From the NCBI GenBank assembly GCA_026395175.1, contig JAPLZF010000012.1:1-42156 (forward strand): a stretch of DNA of 42,156 bases, written 5' to 3'. Positions 8,290-18,082 of the stretch are shown here, piece after piece (position 1 is the first letter of the stretch; the number at the start of each line of letters is the position of its first letter). Source of the DNA: Candidatus Staskawiczbacteria bacterium (GTDB lineage Bacteria; Patescibacteriota; Minisyncoccia; Minisyncoccales; Staskawiczbacteraceae). The position numbers were made by a program, and so were the translations under genes. The notes beneath the pieces were generated by a model, which saw only the letters and a program-made list of their open reading frames with translations, was not told where the DNA came from and made no database searches.

Positions 8290-9621
8290 ATGCCAAGATT
8301 TTTAGTAAAAGACGCAGTAAAACACATTGGAGAAAAAGTCAGGCTTTGCGGATGGGTGAATGTCAGAAGGGCCCACGGCAAAATTTTATTCATTGACTTG
8401 CGCGACATTTCCGGAGTTATGCAGGTTGTTTTTGTGCCTTCAAACAAAGAGGTTTATGAACTGGCAGAAACCCTGAGGCCCGAATGGGTAGTGGAAATTA
8501 TAGGACAGGTTGTGAAGAGGCCAGAAAACATGGTTAATGATAAAATTGAAAGCGGGCAAGTTGAAATGTCGGTTGAAAGCCTGAAGGTTTTGGCAGAAGC
8601 TGAAACTCCGCCAATTCCGGTAGGCGAAGAAAATACAGAAGAGGTTGAAATTGACAAAAGGATGGACTGGCGATGGATAGATTTGCGTAAGCCCAAGAAT
8701 GCCCTGATTTTTGAAGTTTGGACGTTGATGGAAGAATCATTCAGGAAATATTGGACTTCAAATAATTATTTGGAAATACATTCGCCAAAATTGATTGCTG
8801 CAGCTTCAGAATCGGGAGCGGAAGTTTTTGAAGTAAAATATTTTAAAACAAAAGCGTATCTTGCACAAAGTCCGCAATTTTACAAGCAAATGGCAATGGC
8901 ATCAGGATTTGAAAAAGTTTTTGAGGTTGGGCCGGTTTTTCGCGCCGAACCGTCATTTACTTCGCGCCATGCCACAGAATTTACAGGATACGACGCAGAA
9001 ATTTCTTTTATTAATTCTCATTATGATGTCATCGAGGAAGAGGAAAGAATGATTGCCTATGGCCTGCAACAAATAAAAGAAATTTATGGAGAGAAAATTG
9101 AAAAAATGTTTGGCAGGGAAGTTGTTGTTCCCTCGGTTCCGTTTCCAAGATTGTCCATAAAAGAAGCAAAAGCAATTCTTAAAAAACGCAAGATAAAAAA
9201 TGAAAGGGAAGGCGACTTGTCGCCGGAAGAAGAACGCGAGGTCAGCAATTATATCAAAGAAAAATACGGGCATGAATTTGTATTTGTTACAGAGTATCCT
9301 GTTTCGGTAAGGCCTTTTTACCACATGCATGACGAAAAAGATCCGACGCTTACAAAAAGCTTTGATTTGCTGTGGAACGGTCTTGAAATTACAACGGGCG
9401 CTCAAAGGGAACATCGATATGATGTTTTAATGAAACAGGCAAAGCAGAAAGGAATGAATGTCAAAAAATTGAAATTTTATCTGGATTTTTTCAAGTATGG
9501 CTGCCCGCCGCACGGTGGTTATGGCATGGGACCGAATCGCATGATTATGAAACTTTTTGATTTGGATAATGTAAGAGATGCCATGTTTGTTTATCGCGGC
9601 GTAAAACGATTAACTCCATAA
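8290..9621 (+). CDS. aspS: Aspartyl-tRNA synthetase, archaeal/eukaryotic-type architecture
   Basis: ~440 aa; LAQSPQFYKQMAMASGFEKVFEVGPVFRAEPSFTSRHATEFTGYDAEISFI; no space for the bacterial GAD insertion; GMGPNRMIMKLFDLDNVRDA motif 3. Confidence 0.9.
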   Translation: MPRFLVKDAVKHIGEKVRLCGWVNVRRAHGKILFIDLRDISGVMQVVFVPSNKEVYELAETLRPEWVVEIIGQVVKRPENMVNDKIESGQVEMSVESLKVLAEAETPPIPVGEENTEEVEIDKRMDWRWIDLRKPKNALIFEVWTLMEESFRKYWTSNNYLEIHSPKLIAAASESGAEVFEVKYFKTKAYLAQSPQFYKQMAMASGFEKVFEVGPVFRAEPSFTSRHATEFTGYDAEISFINSHYDVIEEEERMIAYGLQQIKEIYGEKIEKMFGREVVVPSVPFPRLSIKEAKAILKKRKIKNEREGDLSPEEEREVSNYIKEKYGHEFVFVTEYPVSVRPFYHMHDEKDPTLTKSFDLLWNGLEITTGAQREHRYDVLMKQAKQKGMNVKKLKFYLDFFKYGCPPHGGYGMGPNRMIMKLFDLDNVRDAMFVYRGVKRLTP

Positions 9622-9627
9622 TTTAAA

Positions 9628-10539
9628 ATGAATTTTAAGCGCGCTATTGCCGGACCGTTATTGTCAATTGTTTTTTTAGTAATTTTTTTGTATATGATTT
9701 CCGGAGTTAAATTGATTTTTGAAAATTATCAGCAGAACGAAAAAAATATTGCTTCAGCGAGCGTTGCAGACAGCGTCCAGAATATTTTTGAAGAACCTGA
9801 TATCCATGCCCAGTCGGCAATTTCCGTTTGGACTGATCTTTCAGGACAATCCGACAAAGTTTTATTCAGCAAAAACGAGCAAAGAATACTTTCTGTGGCA
9901 AGCATAAGCAAATTGATGACTGCCCTGGTAGTTGTGGAGAATTCAGACCTTTCCCAAAAAATAACAATAAGCGATAAATCCGCCAACCAAAGCAAAGACT
10001 CAGAACCGTTGAAAGCAGGAGAAACATATTTTGCAAAAGACCTTTTGTATACAATGCTGATTGGCTCGGACAATACAGCCAGTTATGCTCTTTCAGAATC
10101 GATTGGCGCAGATAAATTTGTCGGGCTGATGAATGAAAAAACAAAAGAGCTGGGGCTTTCTGACACTTCATTTGAAAATCCGACAGGTCTTGGCTTGGAA
10201 AATTTTTCAACAGCGCATGATTTGGCAAAACTGGCTGAATATTTATTGAAAGAGCATTCTTCTATTTTGGCAATAACAACCACGCCGGAATTCAATCTTT
10301 ACAGCGCTGATGGTAAAATTATGCATGAAATTATCAATACAGACAAATTATTAAATGATTCATCGGACTTGGCGGAAAGGATTATTGGAGGAAAAACCGG
10401 CGACACGAGAACTGCCGGCAAGTGCCTGCTTCTGGTGGTAACCTCGCCAGATAATCAGGGTTATTTTATAAATGTAATTTTAAATTCAAATGACAGATTC
10501 GGAGAAATGAAAAAATTAATTAATAGATATGCTAATTAG
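9628..10539 (+). CDS. D-alanyl-D-alanine carboxypeptidase (peptidase S11)
   Basis: SISKLMTAL (SxxK), SDNTASY (SxN), GGKTGDT (KTG). Confidence 0.85.
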   Translation: MNFKRAIAGPLLSIVFLVIFLYMISGVKLIFENYQQNEKNIASASVADSVQNIFEEPDIHAQSAISVWTDLSGQSDKVLFSKNEQRILSVASISKLMTALVVVENSDLSQKITISDKSANQSKDSEPLKAGETYFAKDLLYTMLIGSDNTASYALSESIGADKFVGLMNEKTKELGLSDTSFENPTGLGLENFSTAHDLAKLAEYLLKEHSSILAITTTPEFNLYSADGKIMHEIINTDKLLNDSSDLAERIIGGKTGDTRTAGKCLLLVVTSPDNQGYFINVILNSNDRFGEMKKLINRYAN

Positions 10540-10545
10540 CGCAAT

Positions 10546-11613
10546 ATGCAAATAACATTACTTACCTTTAATGTCATAAAAGTTTTCAGCTTAGCGGCAT
10601 TAGCTTCGGCCTTTGCAATTTTATGGTGCCCTTTGCTGACGCATTTTTTATATAAACATAAACTTTGGAAAAAATCAGCCAGGCAGAAAGCAATTTCCGG
10701 AGAAGATGCAGTTGTTTTTAATGGGCTTCATAAAGAAAAAGAAATTGGCACGCCTCGCATGGGCGGACTTTTAATTTGGCTCACGGTTGTTTTTATTGCA
10801 TTTTTATTTTTTATATTGTCTTTAATTTTTCCAAACACATGGATTGCCCAATTTAATTTTTTTTCAAGAGGCCAAACATGGCTGCCTATTTTCACTTTGG
10901 TTGTTGCGTCATTTGTTGGGTTGGTAGACGATGCTTTGGTTGTTAGAGGCCAAGGAAAATATGTAGGCGGAGGGCTGTCTTTTAAAAAACGATTTTTGCT
11001 GGTAACTTTAATCGGCCTTATCGGAAGCATTTGGTTTTACCAAAAATTAGGATGGGATGTAATTTTTATTCCTTTTGTGGGAGATGTTTCAATTGGGTTA
11101 CTTTATATTCCCTTGTTTATAACAGTAACTGTCGCCTGCTGGTCTGGTGGAATTATTGACGGATTGGACGGCCTTGCCGGCGGAACTTTTGCGTCAATTT
11201 TTGGCGCTCTTACAATTATTTCTTTTTCTTTGGGAAAAATTGATTTGGCATCTTTTTGCGCAGTTATTACGGGAACTTTGTTTGCTTTTTTGTGGTTTAA
11301 TATTCCGCCTGCTAGGTTTTATATGGGAGAAACAGGAATACTTGGCCTAACAACAGTTTTAGCTGTTATAGCTTTTTTAACAGATTCTGTTTATGTTCTG
11401 CCCATAATTGCCGGATTATTAGTGGTTGAAGTTTTGTCTGTAATAATTCAACTTTTATCTAAAAAATTTAGGAAAAAGAAAATTTTTCTTTCTACACCAA
11501 TTCATCATCATTTTGAGGCAATTGGCTGGCCTGCATATAAAGTCACAATGCGCACCTGGATTGTTGGGGTTGTTTTAGCGCTTATTGGTGTTGCAATAAG
11601 ATTGTTAAGATAG
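10546..11613 (+). CDS. mraY: Phospho-N-acetylmuramoyl-pentapeptide transferase
   Basis: Polytopic membrane protein; GTPRMGGLLIW, DDALVVR, IIDGLDGLAGG, PIHHHFEAIGWP. Confidence 0.94.
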   Translation: MQITLLTFNVIKVFSLAALASAFAILWCPLLTHFLYKHKLWKKSARQKAISGEDAVVFNGLHKEKEIGTPRMGGLLIWLTVVFIAFLFFILSLIFPNTWIAQFNFFSRGQTWLPIFTLVVASFVGLVDDALVVRGQGKYVGGGLSFKKRFLLVTLIGLIGSIWFYQKLGWDVIFIPFVGDVSIGLLYIPLFITVTVACWSGGIIDGLDGLAGGTFASIFGALTIISFSLGKIDLASFCAVITGTLFAFLWFNIPPARFYMGETGILGLTTVLAVIAFLTDSVYVLPIIAGLLVVEVLSVIIQLLSKKFRKKKIFLSTPIHHHFEAIGWPAYKVTMRTWIVGVVLALIGVAIRLLR

Positions 11614-11633
11614 TATAATTTGGAATTATATCA

Positions 11634-11704
11634 GGGCCCATAGTAAATCGGTATTACGCGTCCATGGCATGGACGAGGGCCGGGTTCGATTCCCGGTGGG
11701 TCCA
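11634..11704 (+). tRNA. tRNA-Ala(GGC)
   Basis: GGGCCCA/TGGGTCC acceptor, GTAA/TTAC D-stem, CGTCC-ATGGCAT-GGACG anticodon arm, CCGGG-TTCGATT-CCCGG T arm; CCA not encoded. Confidence 0.95.
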
Positions 11705-11705
11705 C

Positions 11706-11736
11706 AAAAAACCGAGCTTTCCGCTCGGTTTTTGTT
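11706..11736 (+). terminator. Rho-independent terminator after tRNA-Ala
   Basis: ACCGAGC-TTTCC-GCTCGGT followed by T-run. Confidence 0.85.
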
Positions 11737-11770
11737 TGACATTTTGAGAAATTTAGTGTATGATAAGTAT

Positions 11771-12997
11771 ATGATAGACAAAAAATTAGAAATACCTGTA
11801 AAGACTAATATAGAAACAACTTTTGGCGGGCTTTCCATAGCTCCCAGAATTCTTGATGTGCTTTCAAAAGCAGGATTTAGAACTCCAACCTCAATTCAGC
11901 ACAAAGCAATTCCAGCTGCAATTGAAGGCAAAGACATTATTGGAATTGCCCAAACCGGAACAGGAAAAACTTTGGCGTTTTCAATTCCGCTGATACAGCA
12001 AATTTTAAAAAATCCAAAAACAAAAGGTTTGATTATTTTACCAACAAGAGAATTGGCACTGCAGGTTGACGAAGCCATACAAAAAATTGGCAGGGGATTT
12101 GGCATTAAAACAGCTGTGCTGATTGGCGGAAGTTCAATTCGCATGCAAACCAAAGAAATATATAACAATCCGCATATTGTAATTGGAACTCCTGGAAGAA
12201 TTAATGATTTAATAAACCAAAGAATTTTAAATTTGCAAAATGTTTCTGTGCTGGTTTTAGACGAAGCCGACAGAATGTTTGATATGGGTTTTGCTCCTCA
12301 AATAACCAGAATTTTGCAATCGGTTCCTGAAGAAAGGCAGACATTATTGTTTTCTGCAACAATGCCCGACGGCATTGCAAAAATTGCCTCGCATCATATG
12401 AAACTTCCGGTTCGCGTGGAAATTGACAAAGCCGGAACTACTGCAGAAAATGTTGAACACGAATTGTTTGTTGTCAAGAAAGACCAAAAACTTTCCTTGC
12501 TGAAAAAATTGCTGAAAGATTATAAAGGAAGCGTTTTAATTTTTTTAAGAGTAAAACACGGCGCCAAAAAAATCTGTAATGCATTACGAGACGTTGGAAT
12601 TTCTTCAGCAGAAATCCATTCCAACAGGTCGCAAAACCAAAGAAAGGAAGCCCTGGAAGGATTTAAAAACGGCAGATATCGAGTTCTTGTGGCAACAGAT
12701 ATTGCCTCGCGTGGAATTGATGTAAAAAACATTGAATTGGTTGTAAATTTTGACCTTCCGGAAAACCCCGAAGATTATGTGCACAGAATTGGCAGAACCG
12801 GCAGAGCAGGGCTTTCGGGAAAGGCAATTTCTTTTGCAATGCCAGACCAAGGAAGTAAAGTCCGCGAGATCGAAAAGCTAACCAGGTTGTTTTTGCCAAT
12901 TTCAAAATTACCCGATGACCTGCCCGTAGAACAAAAACAAAAAGCAGATAATTTTAACAGAAACAGAAGACCCAACTATGGCAAAAGAAGATATTAA
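11771..12997 (+). CDS. DEAD-box RNA helicase (RhlE-like)
   Basis: AQTGTGKT, PTRELA, GTPGR, DEAD, SAT, HRIGRTGRAG; ATG 11771 chosen because the listed 11669 start lies inside tRNA-Ala. Confidence 0.93.
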   Translation: MIDKKLEIPVKTNIETTFGGLSIAPRILDVLSKAGFRTPTSIQHKAIPAAIEGKDIIGIAQTGTGKTLAFSIPLIQQILKNPKTKGLIILPTRELALQVDEAIQKIGRGFGIKTAVLIGGSSIRMQTKEIYNNPHIVIGTPGRINDLINQRILNLQNVSVLVLDEADRMFDMGFAPQITRILQSVPEERQTLLFSATMPDGIAKIASHHMKLPVRVEIDKAGTTAENVEHELFVVKKDQKLSLLKKLLKDYKGSVLIFLRVKHGAKKICNALRDVGISSAEIHSNRSQNQRKEALEGFKNGRYRVLVATDIASRGIDVKNIELVVNFDLPENPEDYVHRIGRTGRAGLSGKAISFAMPDQGSKVREIEKLTRLFLPISKLPDDLPVEQKQKADNFNRNRRPNYGKRRY

Positions 12998-13058
12998 ATT
13001 TGATTTGTTAAATTGTTTGTTATATTATAAAAAAGTGTAATTATTAAAACATAAAAAT

Positions 13059-14105
13059 ATGGAAAAAGAAATAATGGCAGAATATATTTGGCTTGATGGA
13101 AGAAAACCAACTGCCAAATTAAGGTCAAAAACAAAAGTAATAAATGGGCCTATAGAAAGCTTGGAGCAAATTCCTGCTTGGGGATTTGACGGTTCTTCAA
13201 CAGAACAGGCAGAAGGGCATTTTTCTGATTGCCTGTTGAAACCCGTTGCCTTTATAAAGGATCCGGTCAGGGGCGAGCCAAATATTTTGGTAATGTGCGA
13301 AGTGCAAAATCCTGACGGAACTCCTCACCCAACAAACACAAGACACATCTTGGCAGATGTTGCCCAAAAGTATGCCGAGCAAAAACCATTGTTTGGAGTT
13401 GAGCAGGAATACACTTTATACCAGGATGACAGGCCATTTGGTTGGCCGGAAAAAGGGTTTCCTCATCCTCAGGGAAAATATTATTGCGGAATTGGCGCTG
13501 ACGAAGTTTATGGAAGGCCTGTTGTTGAGCATCATATGAAAGCATGCCTGGAAGCCGGAATTATGATTTCTGGAATTAATGCTGAAGTTATGCCGGGCCA
13601 GTGGGAGTTCCAGGTTGGTCCCTTGCCAACATTACAAGCAGCCGACCAATTGTGGCTGGCAAGATGGCTTTTGTACCGTTTGGGAGAAGATTATAACGCT
13701 TATGCAAAGCTTGACCCAAAGCCAATGCCCGGAGACTGGAACGGAGCCGGCGGACACACAAATTTTTCCACAGAAAAAATGAGAGCCGACGGGGGACTGA
13801 ATGTTATAAAAGAAGCCTGCGAGAAATTGGGGAAATTTCACTCGCAACACATTGCAGTTTATGGAGCCGACAATGACAAGCGCCTAACCGGAAAACACGA
13901 AACCTGCAGTATACATGAATTCAGATATGGAGTGTCTGACAGGGGAGCTTCTGTAAGAATTCCAGCCCGCGTTGCAAGCGAGGGCAAAGGATATTTGGAA
14001 GACCGCAGACCGGCAGCCAATTTAGACCCATATCAAATTTTTACCGCGCTTTTGGAAACCACCTGCGGAGAAGGCTTTGACCCAAAAAAGTACTCCTGGG
14101 CATAA
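13059..14105 (+). CDS. Glutamine synthetase, type II (eukaryotic-like)
   Basis: ~348 aa; YIWLDGRKPTAKLRSKTKV, PAWGFDGSSTEQAEGHFSDC, VMPGQWEFQVGP, NGAGGHTNFSTE, RRPAANLDPY. Confidence 0.9.
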   Translation: MEKEIMAEYIWLDGRKPTAKLRSKTKVINGPIESLEQIPAWGFDGSSTEQAEGHFSDCLLKPVAFIKDPVRGEPNILVMCEVQNPDGTPHPTNTRHILADVAQKYAEQKPLFGVEQEYTLYQDDRPFGWPEKGFPHPQGKYYCGIGADEVYGRPVVEHHMKACLEAGIMISGINAEVMPGQWEFQVGPLPTLQAADQLWLARWLLYRLGEDYNAYAKLDPKPMPGDWNGAGGHTNFSTEKMRADGGLNVIKEACEKLGKFHSQHIAVYGADNDKRLTGKHETCSIHEFRYGVSDRGASVRIPARVASEGKGYLEDRRPAANLDPYQIFTALLETTCGEGFDPKKYSWA

Positions 14106-14112
14106 TCTATTC

Positions 14113-14138
14113 AAAAAACACCTTAAAGGTGTTTTTTG
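14113..14138 (+). terminator. Terminator after glutamine synthetase
   Basis: AAAAAACACCTTAAAGGTGTTTTTT. Confidence 0.8.
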
Positions 14139-14176
14139 TTATTGATTTGATAAAGTTTTTTTGGTAATATTATTGT

Positions 14177-15367
14177 ATGAATATTAAAATGAATTATAAA
14201 AAAGTAATTTTTGGAGTTGTCATTGTTTTAGTTGTTGTTGGCGCGTTTTTGGGCGGAACTTGGTATGGCGCAAAGGTTGTTGTGTATCACGTGCCACAGC
14301 CCGGAACAATTGATTTTTCACTTTTTTGGGACGCTTACAATAAACTTCAGCAGAATTTTATTGACCCTTCAAAAATAACCAATCAAAAAATAACCTATGG
14401 CGCAATAGAAGGAATGACAAATGCGCTGGGAGACCCTTATACAGACTTTTTTGACCCGCCACAGGCGCAAAGATTCCAGCAAGATTTAGCAGGCTCCTTT
14501 GACGGCATTGGAGCAGAAATTGGAGTTAAAAAAGATTTGCTGACAATAATTGCTCCGCTAAAAGGCACTCCGGCAGAAAATGCAGGATTGCGCGCCGGGG
14601 ATATAATTTCAAAAATAAACACAAAAGACACAACCAACATGACTGCCGACGAGGCAGTAAGCCTAATTCGGGGACAAAAAGGCACCGAGGTGACTTTAAC
14701 TATTTTTCGCGACGGCTGGACAAACACAAAAGATTTTAAAATTGTCAGAGACACCATAAAAGTTCCTTCAATTGAATGGTCACTTAAGGGAGACGTGGCA
14801 TACATACAAATGTATCAGTTTGACGAAACGCTTTCCCCAGATTTTAAAACAGCAGCGCTTGCCATCTTGCAAAGTCCTGCAAAAAAGATAGTATTAGACT
14901 TAAGGAACAATCCCGGAGGATATTTGCAAACCGCCCAGGACATTGCAGGCTGGTTTTTGCAAAAAGGCCAAACTGTGACAATTGAGGATTTTGGAAAAGG
15001 AAAAACCCAGCAAATATACAAAACAGAGGGAAACGCCGAATTGGCAAATTATCCGATGGTTATTTTAATAAACCAGGGCTCGGCTTCAGCTGCCGAAATT
15101 TTAGCAGGAGCCTTGCGTGACAACAGAAAAATAAAATTAGTTGGAAATAAATCTTTTGGAAAAGGTTCTGTTCAGGAAGTTGTAAATCTGCGGGACGGTT
15201 CGTTTTTAAAAATAACCATTGCGCACTGGCTGACTCCAAAAGGCAGTTTTATTTCAGATGTTGGTTTGGCTCCCGATGTTAAAGTAGACATTTCAGACCA
15301 GGACGTTCAGGCAAAAAAAGACCCGCAGTTGGACAAGGCCCTTGAAATCGTAAACAATTTAAAGTAG
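14177..15367 (+). CDS. C-terminal processing peptidase (S41 family)
   Basis: Signal/TM segment, PDZ (GIGAEIGV...AGLRAGDIISKIN), LRNNPGGYLQTA, GSASAAEILAGAL, GKGSVQ. Confidence 0.9.
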   Translation: MNIKMNYKKVIFGVVIVLVVVGAFLGGTWYGAKVVVYHVPQPGTIDFSLFWDAYNKLQQNFIDPSKITNQKITYGAIEGMTNALGDPYTDFFDPPQAQRFQQDLAGSFDGIGAEIGVKKDLLTIIAPLKGTPAENAGLRAGDIISKINTKDTTNMTADEAVSLIRGQKGTEVTLTIFRDGWTNTKDFKIVRDTIKVPSIEWSLKGDVAYIQMYQFDETLSPDFKTAALAILQSPAKKIVLDLRNNPGGYLQTAQDIAGWFLQKGQTVTIEDFGKGKTQQIYKTEGNAELANYPMVILINQGSASAAEILAGALRDNRKIKLVGNKSFGKGSVQEVVNLRDGSFLKITIAHWLTPKGSFISDVGLAPDVKVDISDQDVQAKKDPQLDKALEIVNNLK

Positions 15368-15404
15368 AATAAAAAATTATAATAGTAATAGCAAAATATC
15401 AAAT

Positions 15405-15875
15405 ATGAAAGTCATTCTCTTACAAGATGTTGAGGGTCTTGGAAAAAAATATGAAGTAAAGGAAGTAAAAGACGGCCACGCCAGAAATCTTTTGTTGCCG
15501 GAAAAAATGGCTAAGGCTGCAACAAAGGAGGCTTTAAAATGGTTGTCTGACCAAAAAGAGGTTATAGAGAAAGAAGCAGAAGAAGATTTAAAAAAAGAAC
15601 AATCTGTTGCTTCAGAGCTTGATGGGTCAGAAGTTGCTATTTTAGTTAAGGTTGGCGACGAAGACCAACTTTTTGAATCTATAAACGCGCAAAAAATTGC
15701 CGAGAAATTGAAAGAAATGGGCTTTGAAATTAAAAAATCTCAAATTAAATTGGCAGAGCCAATAAAAGAACTTGGAGAATTTCCAATTAGTGTAAGTTTA
15801 AAACACAATTTAGAGGCAGAAATAAAAGTAATAATTTCAGCAGATTCTGCTGAGAAAAAACTAGAAGAAGAATAA
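15405..15875 (+). CDS. rplI: 50S ribosomal protein L9
   Basis: MKVILLQDVEGLGKKYEVKEVKDGHARNLLLPEKMAKAAT. Confidence 0.93.
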   Translation: MKVILLQDVEGLGKKYEVKEVKDGHARNLLLPEKMAKAATKEALKWLSDQKEVIEKEAEEDLKKEQSVASELDGSEVAILVKVGDEDQLFESINAQKIAEKLKEMGFEIKKSQIKLAEPIKELGEFPISVSLKHNLEAEIKVIISADSAEKKLEEE

Positions 15876-15876
15876 A

Positions 15877-17502
15877 ATGCCAACAAAATATATTTTCGTC
15901 ACGGGGGGAGTTATGTCGGGCGTAGGCAAAGGAGTTGCAGCAGCTTCAATTGCCAAAATTCTCCAATCTCGAGGATTCAGTGTAACGGCTATTAAAATTG
16001 ACCCTTATGTCAACGTTGATGCCGGCACAATGAACCCAACCGAGCATGGAGAAGTTTTTGTTTTAGACGACGGAATGGAGTGCGACCAGGACATGGGAAA
16101 TTATGAAAGGTTTTTGGACACAAGCCTGTCTTCTGCAAATTATATGACAACAGGAAGCGTCTACCTTTCTGTAATCAACAAAGAACGCCACATGGAATAT
16201 GGTGGAAAATGCGTTGAGGTTGTTCCGCGAATTCCCATGGAAGTAATCGACAGGATTGATAAAGCAGTTGAAAAAGAAAATGCCGAAATTGTTGTTATTG
16301 AAATTGGCGGAACAGTTGGCGAATATGAAAATTTGCTTTTTTTAGAAGCAATAAAATTAATTAAATTAAAACATTCAAAAGATATTATTACGGTTTTGGT
16401 CAGTTACATACCAACTTTGGGCGCAGGTGGTAACGAATTAAAAACAAAACCAACCCAGCATGCAGTCAGGAATTTGAATGCGGTTGGAATTCAGCCGGAT
16501 ATTATTTTGGGCAGGGCAAATGTTCCGCTTGACGACAGGCGAAAGGAAAAAATTATGTTTACCTGCGGAGTAGAAAAAGAAGATGTAATTTCGGCTCCAA
16601 ATGTTGAAAGCATTTATGAGGTTCCGGTAAATTTTGAAAATGACAATATTTCAGACCGAATTTTAGAAAAGCTTTCTTTAAAAGCAAAAAATAAAGATTT
16701 AAAAGAATGGAGAGAATTTGTGCACAACATCCAAAACCCAGAGGGCGAAGTTAAAATTGGAATAATTGGAAAATATTTTGGCAGCGGAGATTTTATTCTA
16801 ACCGATTCATATATTTCTGTTATAGAATCTGTAAAACACGCAGCATATTTTGCCAAAAAAAAACCAATTATTGAATGGCTTGATTCTGATGTATATGAAA
16901 AAGATGCTTCAAAATTAAAAGAGCTGGACGAGTTAGACGGCATAATTGTTCCCGGCGGATTTGGAAACAGAGGAATAGATGGTAAAATTTTAGCCATTGG
17001 ATATTGCAGAGAAAATAAAATTCCATATTTTGGACTTTGCTATGGAATGCAATTAGCCACAATAGAATTTGCCAGAAATGTTGCAGGGCTAAAAGATGCC
17101 AACACAACCGAAATTAATAAAGACACAAAAAATCCTATTATAGACATAATGGAAGAACAAAAAACATTAATGAAAGAAAACAGATATGGAGGGTCAATGC
17201 GTCTTGGTGCTTATGATTGCAAATTAGTTGAGGGCACAAAAGCATTTTTGGCTTATGGAAAAAAAGATATTTCCGAACGCCACAGGCACAGATTTGAATT
17301 CAATAATAAATATCGCGACATTTTAACTGAAAAAGGATTGGTTATTTCGGGCATAAACCCGGATAGAGATTTGGTGGAAATAGTGGAGTTAAAAGACCAC
17401 CCTTTCTTTGTGGGCACGCAATTTCATCCTGAATTTAAATCAAGACCATTAACTCCTCATCCATTATTTCGTGAATTTGTGAAGGCGGCAATCCGGAAAT
17501 AA
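15877..17502 (+). CDS. pyrG: CTP synthase
   Basis: KYIFVTGGVMSGVGKGVAAASIAKIL; glutamine amidotransferase domain PYFGLCYGMQLATIEFARN. Confidence 0.96.
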   Translation: MPTKYIFVTGGVMSGVGKGVAAASIAKILQSRGFSVTAIKIDPYVNVDAGTMNPTEHGEVFVLDDGMECDQDMGNYERFLDTSLSSANYMTTGSVYLSVINKERHMEYGGKCVEVVPRIPMEVIDRIDKAVEKENAEIVVIEIGGTVGEYENLLFLEAIKLIKLKHSKDIITVLVSYIPTLGAGGNELKTKPTQHAVRNLNAVGIQPDIILGRANVPLDDRRKEKIMFTCGVEKEDVISAPNVESIYEVPVNFENDNISDRILEKLSLKAKNKDLKEWREFVHNIQNPEGEVKIGIIGKYFGSGDFILTDSYISVIESVKHAAYFAKKKPIIEWLDSDVYEKDASKLKELDELDGIIVPGGFGNRGIDGKILAIGYCRENKIPYFGLCYGMQLATIEFARNVAGLKDANTTEINKDTKNPIIDIMEEQKTLMKENRYGGSMRLGAYDCKLVEGTKAFLAYGKKDISERHRHRFEFNNKYRDILTEKGLVISGINPDRDLVEIVELKDHPFFVGTQFHPEFKSRPLTPHPLFREFVKAAIRK

Positions 17503-17587
17503 TAAAAAAGCAGGAATAAATATTTTGCACGCCCGCCAAACCCACGGCCAGCCCGAAAAGCAAAATATTTATTCCTGCTTTTTTATT
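17501..17587. terminator. Very long perfect inverted repeat, probable bidirectional terminator between pyrG and rpmA
   Basis: aataaaaaagcaggaataaatattttgc (17501-17528) is the exact reverse complement of 17560-17587; 31-nt GC-rich loop. Confidence 0.8.
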
Positions 17588-17864
17588 TTTTAGATTCTAC
17601 CGAAACTACTTTAGCTTTTCTTCTTGTTCCATTGAAAAGCAGTTTGGATTTTGTAGCAAATTTTACCACGCCATTTTTCATGGCATAGATTGTGTCGTCT
17701 GAACCTTTTTTAACATTTTTTCCCAAAAGATATCTTGTGCCGCGCTGTCTGATAATAATCATTCCAACTTTTACATCCTGGCCGGCATTAACCTTGACTC
17801 CAAGCCTTTTAGACTCTGAATCTCTGCCTAATCTGGATGAACCGCCTTGTTTAGTCTTTGACAT
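17583..17864 (-). CDS. rpmA: 50S ribosomal protein L27
   Basis: [59 protein letters not shown]. Confidence 0.93.
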   Translation of the reverse strand: MSKTKQGGSSRLGRDSESKRLGVKVNAGQDVKVGMIIIRQRGTRYLLGKNVKKGSDDTIYAMKNGVVKFATKSKLLFNGTRRKAKVVSVESKK

Positions 17865-17898
17865 AGTTTAAAATATTTATATTTAGTATAATAATATC

Positions 17899-18072
17899 AT
17901 GTTAGCAGAAATAAAGGATTTTGTCAAAGCCCGCAACTTTCTTAAAACGCATTTTAATGATATAATATTATTTATAATAGTCGCGCTTTTGGTTATGCTG
18001 GCATTTTCAGCAGGTTATATAATTGCAAAAGAGCAATCAAAAACGCCAATACAAATAAGTAATTTTAAATAA
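17899..18072 (+). CDS. Small single-pass membrane protein (57 aa)
   Basis: MLAEIKDFVKARNFLKTHFNDIILFIIVALLVMLAFSAGYIIAKEQSKTPIQISNFK*; absent from the supplied ORF track. Confidence 0.55.
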   Translation: MLAEIKDFVKARNFLKTHFNDIILFIIVALLVMLAFSAGYIIAKEQSKTPIQISNFK

Positions 18073-18082
18073 CAAATTTTAA

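Noticed and set aside
8953-9414. 153-aa minus-strand ORF
   Set aside because: Antisense to aspS; no independent coding support.
11669-11770. Listed N-terminal extension of the DEAD-box helicase
   Set aside because: Begins inside tRNA-Ala and crosses its terminator; ATG 11771 is the sensible start.
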